From the NCBI GenBank assembly GCA_003242515.1, contig QGUS01000028.1, forward strand, positions 1 to 12,033: DNA of 12,033 nucleotides, given 5' to 3'. Source of the DNA: Actinomycetota bacterium. Its GTDB lineage: Bacteria; Actinomycetota; Acidimicrobiia; Spongiisociales; ZC4RG35. The position numbers and the translations under genes were made by a program. Below, one piece after another: positions 7,196 to 12,033 of the stretch. The notes under the pieces were generated by a model, which worked only from the letters and a program-made list of their open reading frames with translations, had not been told where the DNA came from and made no database searches. How positions within the stretch are numbered: the stretch's first letter is position 1; every line of letters starts with the position of its first letter.

Positions 7196-7228
7196 GGTGA
7201 AACCTCTGGAAGAAGGGATCGGCAGGTG

Positions 7229-7237
7229 ATTGTATCA
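7229..7237 (-). promoter_or_regulatory. Extended -10 promoter of rplU-rpmA(-obgE)
   Basis: On the minus strand TGATACAAT is an extended -10 element (TGN plus TACAAT, 5 of 6 to consensus). No good -35 hexamer is found at 16-18 nt; that position is occupied by the AGTACTC/GGTACTG repeat. Predicted transcription start is near 7222, about 26 nt before the rplU ATG. Confidence 0.55.
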
Positions 7238-7241
7238 GCCC

Positions 7242-7321
7242 TCACCGGTACTGAGTACTCGGGTCAGCCGCGGCCGGCACCGGGTCCGCCACCCCTGCCC
7301 CCGTCGCCCCGCTACCGGTGA
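7242..7321. repeat. 9-bp inverted repeat in the rne-rplU gap
   Basis: TCACCGGTA (7242-7250) and its exact reverse complement TACCGGTGA (7313-7321) lie 62 nt apart, one beside the rplU promoter and one beside the rne stop codon. Both contain the palindrome ACCGGT. The spacing is long for a hairpin but could bring the rne 3' end and the promoter region together, or mark two copies of one protein-binding site. This may be coincidence. Confidence 0.3.
7247..7267 (+). repeat. Second, weaker heptamer-like repeat upstream of rplU
   Basis: Three 7-nt units, GGTACTG, AGTACTC and GGGTCAG, follow each other just upstream of the rplU extended -10. The first two resemble the GGTRCYN units at 6489-6523; the third is marginal. 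The segment contains the palindrome GAGTACTC and sits where a -35 element or an activator site would be. Confidence 0.3.
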
Positions 7322-7328
7322 CCGAGGG

Positions 7329-8870
7329 TCAGGCCTCGACCTCCGCAGACGCCTGGTTGATCGGGGCCGTGCGGGGACGGAACGACTCGTCGATGATGAT
7401 CCCCCGGCCTGCGCAGTGCTCGCACTTGCGGGAGAAGTGCTCGAGCAGTCCGGCGGACACGTTCTTCCGGGTCATCTCGACCAGCCCCAGGTGGGAGACG
7501 TCGAACACCTGCGTCCGCGTCTTGTCCCGGGCCAGCGTCTCCTTGAGGCGACGGAGCACCTTCTGCTGGTTCTCCTCGGACTCCATGTCGATGAAGTCGA
7601 TCACGATGATGCCGCCGATGTCGCGGAGGCGGAGCTGGCGTCCGATCTCCTCGGCCGCCTCCAGGTTGTTCTGGAGCACCGTCTCCTCGAGGTTCGAAGA
7701 GCCGACGAACTTGCCCGTGTTGACGTCGATCACGGTGAGGGCCTCGGTCCGGTCGATCACCAGGTGGCCTCCCGACGGCAGGTAGACCTTCCGGTCGAGG
7801 GCCTTCTTCAACTGGTCGTCGACGTGGTACCGGTCGAAGAGGGGGATCGGGTCCTCGTAGTACTGGACCTTCGCCACGAGGTCCGGGGCCGTCGCCTGTA
7901 GGTACCGGACGACCTTGTCGTGGGCGTCCCGGTCGTCGATGAGCAGCTTCCGGAAGTCGGGCGTGAAGTGCTCCCGGATGACCTTGATGAGCAGCTCCGG
8001 CTCCTGGTGGATGAGCCGGGGCGCTCCCCCTCCCCTGGCGGCCTCCTGGATCTTCTCCCAGTCCCTGAGCAGACGGGAGATGTCGGCGGCCAGCTCCTCG
8101 GCGGTGGCGTGGAGGGCGGCGGTGCGCACGATCACGCCGAAGCCCTCGGGACGGACCTTGTTGATGATCTCGCGCAGACGGGTGCGGTCGTCGTCGGGGA
8201 GACGGCGGCTGATGCCCACGTTCTCCGAGTCGGGGACGAGGACCAGGTATCGCCCGGGGAGCGAAGGCAGACCGGTGAGCCGGGCTCCCTTGGCGCCCAT
8301 GGCGTCCTTGGTCACCTGGACGAGGACCTCGTCGCCCTCCTTGAGGACCTGCTCGATACGCTTGCCCTTGGCCCCCGGCGGGACCTTCACGTCCGACGCG
8401 TAGAGCACGCCGTTCTTGGAGGCGCCGAAGTCGAGGAACGCCGCCTCCATGCCGGGCAGCACGTTCCGGACCACGGCCAGGTAGATGTTCCCGGCGACCG
8501 AGCTGGTGTCCTCACGGGCGACATAGTGCTCGACGAGCACCGGCCCCTCGAGGATGACGACCTGGGTCTGCGACCCGCTGACGCTGACCAGCATCTGCTT
8601 CCGGGCCGATTCGACGGGGACGATGATCTCGTCGTCGACCGGGCGGCGACCCGAGACCCGCGAGGTGGATAGTCCGTTCTTCGCCTTGGGCGCAGCAGGC
8701 TGCGGCTTGGTGGCCCTGGCCTTCTTCTGCTTCTTGGGCTTGGCCGGCGCCTCCTCGATGCGCCGGATCTCTACCTTGCTGCCTCTTAAGTTGAGAGTCT
8801 TCCTCTCTTCGACTTTTCCGTCTGTCGCGACGCGTGTGACCTTCGGGGCCCTTCTCCGGAACAGAGCCAT
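7329..8870 (-). CDS. rne: Ribonuclease E/G family endoribonuclease
   Basis: Cytoplasmic single-strand-specific endonuclease that starts mRNA decay and processes rRNA and tRNA precursors. The 513 residues comprise a basic Lys/Ala/Pro-rich N-terminal extension (about 1-78), then the catalytic core. An S1-like segment includes FLDFGASKNGVLYASDV (145-161). The DNase I-like subdomain supplies the metal-binding aspartates: D382 in VIDVNTGKFVG and D425 in IIVIDFIDM. The Zn-link is CEHCAGRG, with C483 and C486. The protein ends about 27 residues after the Zn-link, so there is no C-terminal scaffold; overall it is RNase G-sized with an N-terminal tail. The frame stays open upstream to 9176. I choose the ATG at 8868-8870 because AGAGGAG lies about 10 nt before it and the upstream translation looks non-coding. 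The gene sits immediately before rplU-rpmA-obgE. It could equally be named rng. Confidence 0.93.
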   Translation of the reverse strand: MALFRRRAPKVTRVATDGKVEERKTLNLRGSKVEIRRIEEAPAKPKKQKKARATKPQPAAPKAKNGLSTSRVSGRRPVDDEIIVPVESARKQMLVSVSGSQTQVVILEGPVLVEHYVAREDTSSVAGNIYLAVVRNVLPGMEAAFLDFGASKNGVLYASDVKVPPGAKGKRIEQVLKEGDEVLVQVTKDAMGAKGARLTGLPSLPGRYLVLVPDSENVGISRRLPDDDRTRLREIINKVRPEGFGVIVRTAALHATAEELAADISRLLRDWEKIQEAARGGGAPRLIHQEPELLIKVIREHFTPDFRKLLIDDRDAHDKVVRYLQATAPDLVAKVQYYEDPIPLFDRYHVDDQLKKALDRKVYLPSGGHLVIDRTEALTVIDVNTGKFVGSSNLEETVLQNNLEAAEEIGRQLRLRDIGGIIVIDFIDMESEENQQKVLRRLKETLARDKTRTQVFDVSHLGLVEMTRKNVSAGLLEHFSRKCEHCAGRGIIIDESFRPRTAPINQASAEVEA

Positions 8871-9085
8871 GTATTTCTCACTCCTCTGAATGAATGATGA
8901 AGCGCCCCGGCCGACGTGGACCTGGGGGTCGCTGGGGCGCAGATGAAGTCCTGCGGACGGCGAGCAACCCGCCCCGTGTGGGGGCCTTTCGACTCGACAC
9001 GATGGCACAGGGCCACCGAAGAAGCGGTTGTCACCACGACACTCCGGGAAAAACAGTGGATGTGCGGTGTCCGATGGACAGCTCG
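8871..9085 (-). promoter_or_regulatory. Long 5' leader of rne
   Basis: From the predicted transcription start near 9079 to the rne ATG is about 209 nt with no convincing gene on either strand. It holds a 13-nt hairpin near its 5' end (TGTCC, ATC loop, GGACA; 9068-9080), a CCCC/GGGG hairpin at 8972-8984 and a larger stem at 8902-8940. An unstructured AU-rich stretch follows just before the Shine-Dalgarno sequence. Leaders of rne in enterobacteria mediate autoregulation by RNase E cleavage; a similar role here is inference. Confidence 0.4.
8902..8940 (-). promoter_or_regulatory. Stem-loop in the rne leader
   Basis: On the minus strand GCGCCCC (8940-8934) pairs perfectly with GGGGCGC (8908-8902). 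Inside, across a small 2x3 internal loop, CGAC pairs with GTCG, leaving an apical loop of about 12 nt. The stem ends about 31 nt upstream of the rne ATG, followed by single-stranded UUCAUCAUUCAUUC and then the ribosome-binding site. It could present an RNase E cleavage site or bind the enzyme. Confidence 0.4.
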
Positions 9086-9094
9086 ATTCTACCA
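9086..9094 (-). promoter_or_regulatory. Extended -10 promoter of rne
   Basis: On the minus strand TGGTAGAAT forms an extended -10 element (TGN plus TAGAAT, 5 of 6 to consensus), 31 nt after the tdk stop. No -35 match is evident at standard spacing, as for the rplU promoter. Predicted start of transcription is near 9079. Confidence 0.5.
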
Positions 9095-9096
9095 GG

Positions 9097-9114
9097 CCGG
9101 AGAGGTTCTCCCGG
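9097..9114 (-). terminator. Hairpin after the tdk stop codon
   Basis: On the minus strand GGAGA and TCTCC pair around an ACC loop, and the stem is extended by CC/GG across one bulged G. It lies 7 nt after the tdk stop and directly upstream of the rne extended -10. There is no T-tract. It could separate the tdk and rne transcripts. Confidence 0.35.
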
Positions 9115-9121
9115 GAGGGGC

Positions 9122-9703
9122 CTAGAGGCTCAATCGGGGCTGCTCGGGCTCGTTGGGGTCGTAGCACATGCGGCACCGTGCCTCGTAGGCGTCGGTGGCG
9201 CCCAGGACGACCAATTCGTCCGACTGGACGATCCGCTGGGTGTACAGCGCGGGACCGCCGCAGCGGTGGCAGACGGCGAGCATCTTGGTGACGTACTCGG
9301 CCCGGTCACAGAGCGTGGGGATGGGCTCGAACGGACGGCGCAGGTAGTCGGTGTCGAGCCCGGCGATGATCACCTGCCGCCCCGTGGTGGCCAGGTAGTC
9401 GACGACCTCGACCAGGCCGTCGTCGAAGAACTGCCCCTCGTCGATCCCGATCACCTGCGTGTCGGAGGCGACGGCCTTGAGCAGCTGCATGGAGTCCGCC
9501 ACGGGCGTCGCCTCGATCTTGAGGGCCGAGTGCGAGACGACCTCGCTGACCGCGTATCGGTCGTCGATGGCCGGCTTGAACACCTGGACGGGGATGCGGG
9601 CGATCTTCGACCGGGTCACCCGCCGGATCAGCTCCTCGCTCTTGCCCGAGAACATCGGGCCGCAGATGACCTCGACCCATCCACCTTGTGACCGACGCAG
9701 CAT
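9122..9703 (-). CDS. tdk: Thymidine kinase
   Basis: Type II (TK1-like) thymidine kinase, the salvage enzyme that phosphorylates thymidine to dTMP with ATP. The 193 residues carry the P-loop GPMFSGKS (15-22), the DEGQFF motif (88-93) with catalytic base E89, and the lasso/zinc cysteines C145, C148, C177 and C180 in CHRCGG and CRMC. Length is normal for the family. The ATG at 9701-9703 is chosen because the conserved strand leading to the P-loop follows directly; the open frame upstream to 9808 is Arg/Pro/Ala-rich and not conserved in character. No Shine-Dalgarno is seen, but TAGCCT lies 8 nt before the ATG, suggesting a leaderless transcript. The gene sits between rodA and rne, which is not its usual place in actinobacteria as far as I know. 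The stop codon is TAG. Confidence 0.95.
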   Translation of the reverse strand: MLRRSQGGWVEVICGPMFSGKSEELIRRVTRSKIARIPVQVFKPAIDDRYAVSEVVSHSALKIEATPVADSMQLLKAVASDTQVIGIDEGQFFDDGLVEVVDYLATTGRQVIIAGLDTDYLRRPFEPIPTLCDRAEYVTKMLAVCHRCGGPALYTQRIVQSDELVVLGATDAYEARCRMCYDPNEPEQPRLSL

Positions 9704-9711
9704 CGGGGCCG

Positions 9712-9717
9712 AGGCTA
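9712..9717 (-). promoter_or_regulatory. Possible -10 box of tdk (leaderless start)
   Basis: On the minus strand TAGCCT (TANNNT type) is 8 nt from the tdk ATG, where no ribosome-binding site is present. No -35 match is found; the upstream position is taken by a perfect hairpin (9718-9738). The call is weak and rests mainly on spacing. Confidence 0.3.
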
Positions 9718-9738
9718 GTGCTGCCTGGAGGGCAGCAC
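9718..9738. other. Perfect 8-bp hairpin or operator-like repeat upstream of tdk
   Basis: GTGCTGCC and GGCAGCAC form a perfect inverted repeat around a TGGAG loop. It abuts the possible tdk -10 box, so it could be an operator in DNA. As RNA it could instead end or stabilise the rodA transcript, whose stop is about 96 nt away. No T-tract follows on the minus strand. Confidence 0.35.
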
Positions 9739-9802
9739 GACCCGTACCCGGAACCTTGTGGTGGCGGCCCCGCGGGCGCCCCGCCCCCGCCGGCAGCCGT
9801 AC

Positions 9803-9828
9803 CCCCACTCCACTCCCGTTCCGTGGGG
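9803..9828 (-). terminator. Weak hairpin just after rodA
   Basis: CCCCAC (9803-9808) and GTGGGG (9823-9828) can pair around a 14-nt loop, starting 5 nt after the rodA stop codon. Six base pairs with a large loop and no T-tract make this a weak terminator candidate for the PBP2-rodA transcript. The rest of the 130-nt rodA-tdk gap is GC-rich with no gene. Confidence 0.25.
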
Positions 9829-9833
9829 AGAGA

Positions 9834-11009
9834 TCAGAGGAGCTGGTTCTCCGACGGGACCGGCGTGCGCATCAGCCACACCGAGTTGGCGATGCCCAGC
9901 GCCAGCGCCATGGCCATGTAGAACGAGCCGCCCTGGCTGAGGAACGGGAGCGGGATGCCGGTCACCGGCATGATCCCGATGGTCATCCCGATGTTCACGA
10001 AGACGTGGAACATCATCATCGCCGCCACGCCGACGGCGATCAGGGCGCCGAAACGGTCCCGGGCCGCGGCGGCGATGACGAGCAGCCGCCACACGATGAC
10101 GGCGAAGCAGGCGAGCACCACCAGGCTGCCGAGCAGGCCGAACTGCTCCGCCACGGCGGTGAAGATGAAGTCGGTCTGCTGCTCCGGCACGTACTCGAAG
10201 CTGGTCATGCTCTGGTCGGCGAGGAAGCCGGTCCCGAAGAGCTGGCCGGCGCCGATCGCCCGGATCGACTGCCGCAGCTGGTAGCAGGCGCCCTCCGGGT
10301 CGCTCACCGGGTCGAAGAGGCACTGGATGCGACGCATCTGGTAGTCGCTGAGCAGGCCCATCTGGACGACCACCACCGCCCCCAGCACGGCAGTCCCGAT
10401 CAGAGTGAGCATCTGACGCCAGGTGGCGCCGGCGGCGAACACCATCACCATCATCACGAAGGCGAACACGAGCGCCGTGCCGAGGTCGGGCTGCTCGTAG
10501 ATCATGATCCCGGGCACCCCGATGACCAGCAGCGCCAGGCCGAGCTTCTTCCAGCTCAACTGCCGGCTGAGCGGCTCGTCGGTGTTCCGCTGCGGGCTCA
10601 GCAGGCTCGCCAGGACCAGGATCACGGCGACCTTGGCGAACTCGGACGGCTGGAGGTTGAAGAACCCGAGGGGGATCCAGCGGTAGGCCATGCCCACTCC
10701 CCCGTCGCTGACCGGGTCGAAGAGGAACACGGCGCCGAGGAGGACCAGGATCACCACCGAGATCACCGGCAGCATCGCCCGGTACTCCCGGTAGTCGATG
10801 TTGGAGACGACCAGCAGGATGATCATGCCGGCGGCCACGAAGATCATCTGCCGCTCCATGGAGAAGGTGCCCGAGGAGCGGGTGGCCGAGTAGATCATCA
10901 TCAGGCCGATCGCGGACAGCAGGACCATCGCGCCGATGAGGATCCGGTCGGACTTGTTTCCCCGCCGGACGACGGCGACCTCGCGCAGCCTGGAGATGAC
11001 GGTCATCAT
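9834..11009 (-). CDS. rodA: RodA-type SEDS peptidoglycan glycosyltransferase
   Basis: RodA is a SEDS membrane protein that polymerises lipid II into glycan strands, working with a class B PBP during elongation. The 391 residues are nearly all hydrophobic helices (about ten expected). Recognisable family segments are NLQPSEFAK (118-126), YEQPDLGTAL (171-180), the extracytoplasmic VPEQQTDFIF (274-283) and GIPLPFLSQGGS near the C-terminus. D280 in the TDF motif aligns with the aspartate shown to be essential in RodA. The first of two ATG codons overlaps the PBP2 stop (TGATGATG), so translation is coupled to the upstream transpeptidase. Pairing with a PBP2-type partner, rather than a lone FtsW with dcw genes, supports the elongation role; FtsW is the main alternative and less likely. 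Confidence 0.93.
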   Translation of the reverse strand: MMTVISRLREVAVVRRGNKSDRILIGAMVLLSAIGLMMIYSATRSSGTFSMERQMIFVAAGMIILLVVSNIDYREYRAMLPVISVVILVLLGAVFLFDPVSDGGVGMAYRWIPLGFFNLQPSEFAKVAVILVLASLLSPQRNTDEPLSRQLSWKKLGLALLVIGVPGIMIYEQPDLGTALVFAFVMMVMVFAAGATWRQMLTLIGTAVLGAVVVVQMGLLSDYQMRRIQCLFDPVSDPEGACYQLRQSIRAIGAGQLFGTGFLADQSMTSFEYVPEQQTDFIFTAVAEQFGLLGSLVVLACFAVIVWRLLVIAAAARDRFGALIAVGVAAMMMFHVFVNIGMTIGIMPVTGIPLPFLSQGGSFYMAMALALGIANSVWLMRTPVPSENQLL

Positions 11010-12033
11010 CAGTCGGCCCTGTCTCCCTGGACGATCGGCGTCGGCTCGTTCCCCATCAGGTGCTGGAGGATGTGCCGCGCCACCGGGGCGGCTACGCCGC
11101 CACCCGAGCCGCCCTCGTCGATGAGGACGACCACCACGTACTTCGGGTCGTCGATCGGGGCGACCCCCACGAACCAGGCGTGGTTGTCGCGGGTCTTCAC
11201 GGACTGGCCGGTGCCGGTCTTGCCGCCCACGCGGTCCAGCCCCGGCCCGAAGTTGGCGAAGGCGCCGCGGGCCGTGCCCGAGGTGACGACCCGGTTGAGG
11301 TCGCGGAGGAGGCTGCGCCGGGTGCCCTCGTCGATCGGGACCTCGCGCCGCAGGACAGTGCCCACGGGCTCCCGGGTGCCGTCGGGGCGGATGATCTCCC
11401 GGGCGATCCGCGGCTCGTACACCTTCCCGCCGTTCACCAGGGCGGCATAGGACACGGCGACCTGGAGCGGCGTCGCGGTGAAGGCGCCCTGGCCGATGGA
11501 GAAGTCCATGAGGTCACCGCCCAGCCACGGGCTGGCGAGGTCGAGACGGCTCCGGTCGAGGCGGGGCGGCTGGTCGGGGTTCTCCAGCTGGTACTGCTTC
11601 CACTCCTCGAACAGCTCCCGGGTCGGGACGACGCCCGACGCCTCGTTGGCGAGGTCGATGCCCGTCTTCGACCCGTACCCGAGCAGCTTCGCCCAGTCCT
11701 GGATGACCGTCTCCTTCGGGTCGCCGGGCCGGTAGCTCTGGTAGGTGCCCAGACCGAGGCTCCAGAAGTAGATGTTGCAGGAGATCTCGAGGGCGCCACT
11801 GAGGTCCCGCCACCCGTAGTTGCTGCCCACGTACCAGTCCCGCTTCACCTGCTCGGTGCCGTCGGCGAGCTGCGGCAGCTCCAGGGTCCCGTCGCAGTGG
11901 ACCTGCCGGTTGTCGGGGTCGATGCCCTCGATGCCCTCGGGGAACGGCAGGCGCTCCTCCATGTCGACGGCGTACATGAACAGCTTTAAGGTGGTCGCCG
12001 GGGGGGCGCGGCCGTTGTGGGCCCAGGTGTATA
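11009..12033 (-). CDS. mrdA: Class B penicillin-binding protein (PBP2/MrdA type), 5'-truncated by window edge
   Basis: Transpeptidase that cross-links peptidoglycan made by the partner RodA. Only the last 340 residues are in the window; the N-terminal anchor and dimerisation domain lie beyond it. The first visible in-frame ATG (11977) is internal, since the frame is open and homologous to the edge. The SxN motif is SCN at visible residues 84-86, inside ALEISCNIYFW, and KTG is GGKTGTGQ with K271. SIGQGAFTATPLQVAVSYA is the usual segment between them. The segment RDWYVGSNYGWRDL before SxN is typical of PBP2. The SxxK motif aligns with ATTLK (residues 12-16): lysine is kept but the nucleophilic serine reads as threonine (ACC at 11995-11993), and neighbouring conserved residues are also changed. 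This is about 38 nt from the edge. The stop overlaps the rodA start. Confidence 0.9.
   Translation of the reverse strand, partial: YTWAHNGRAPPATTLKLFMYAVDMEERLPFPEGIEGIDPDNRQVHCDGTLELPQLADGTEQVKRDWYVGSNYGWRDLSGALEISCNIYFWSLGLGTYQSYRPGDPKETVIQDWAKLLGYGSKTGIDLANEASGVVPTRELFEEWKQYQLENPDQPPRLDRSRLDLASPWLGGDLMDFSIGQGAFTATPLQVAVSYAALVNGGKVYEPRIAREIIRPDGTREPVGTVLRREVPIDEGTRRSLLRDLNRVVTSGTARGAFANFGPGLDRVGGKTGTGQSVKTRDNHAWFVGVAPIDDPKYVVVVLIDEGGSGGGVAAPVARHILQHLMGNEPTPIVQGDRAD

Noticed and set aside
8871..9176. Upstream extension of the RNase E/G frame by 102 codons
   Set aside because: It overlaps the tdk 3' end and has atypical composition; the ATG at 8870 has a good Shine-Dalgarno sequence.
9704..9808. 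Upstream extension of tdk by 35 codons
   Set aside because: Family homology begins at the ATG at 9703; the extension runs through a perfect hairpin and GC-rich spacer.
9459..11450. Plus-strand open frame of 663 codons opposite tdk, rodA and PBP2
   Set aside because: The translation is His/Asp/Glu/Arg-rich without domains, and the opposite strand carries three recognised genes.
11978..12033. A frameshift near the window edge hiding a normal PBP2 SxxK motif
   Set aside because: The other two minus-strand frames were read through the region and neither gives PxSTxK; one has PPGDHLK and the other hits a stop, so base substitutions rather than one simple indel would be needed.
1..12033. CRISPR array, tRNA, insertion sequence or phage defence module
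   Set aside because: No spaced direct repeats, tRNA-like fold, transposase or defence-type domains were seen; the MoxR-VWA pair alone is not evidence for a defence system.

Overview
The window is a chromosomal segment from a very GC-rich bacterium, most likely an actinobacterium (Actinomycetota). Class Acidimicrobiia is my best guess, an inference from gene content and order rather than a tested placement. Third codon positions are almost all G or C. Several genes start with a -10-like hexamer only 6-8 nt before the start codon (the leaderless pattern common in actinobacteria). The order PBP2-rodA ... rne-rplU-rpmA-obgE resembles the mre/sfr to obg neighbourhood of Streptomyces and relatives. 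No tRNA, rRNA, CRISPR array, insertion sequence or phage gene was seen.

Right part, minus strand (12033 down to 5224): a growth-and-translation block. It begins with a 5'-truncated class B penicillin-binding protein (PBP2/MrdA type), translationally coupled to a RodA-type SEDS glycosyltransferase; together these build the lateral-wall peptidoglycan. Then come thymidine kinase, an RNase E/G endoribonuclease with a leader of about 209 nt, ribosomal proteins L21 and L27, and the ribosome-assembly GTPase ObgE. Gaps in this block hold hairpins, two extended -10 promoters and a short degenerate heptamer repeat.

Middle, plus strand (2360-5160): trkA-trkH, overlapping by ATGA, encode a complete two-gene potassium uptake system (peripheral NAD-binding gating subunit plus membrane pore). 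trkH converges on obgE.

Left part, minus strand (2285 down to 13): a MoxR-family AAA+ ATPase followed with overlapping stop/start by a CoxE-like von Willebrand factor A protein. The VWA gene is open in a single frame over 471 codons except for one in-frame TAG in its linker, so as written it makes two fragments.

No unknown multi-gene system is visible; gene content is ordinary. The points worth a second look are the interrupted VWA gene, the Thr in place of the catalytic Ser in the PBP2 active-site motif at the window edge, the structured rne leader, the strong rpmA-obgE hairpin and the neighbouring heptamer repeats.
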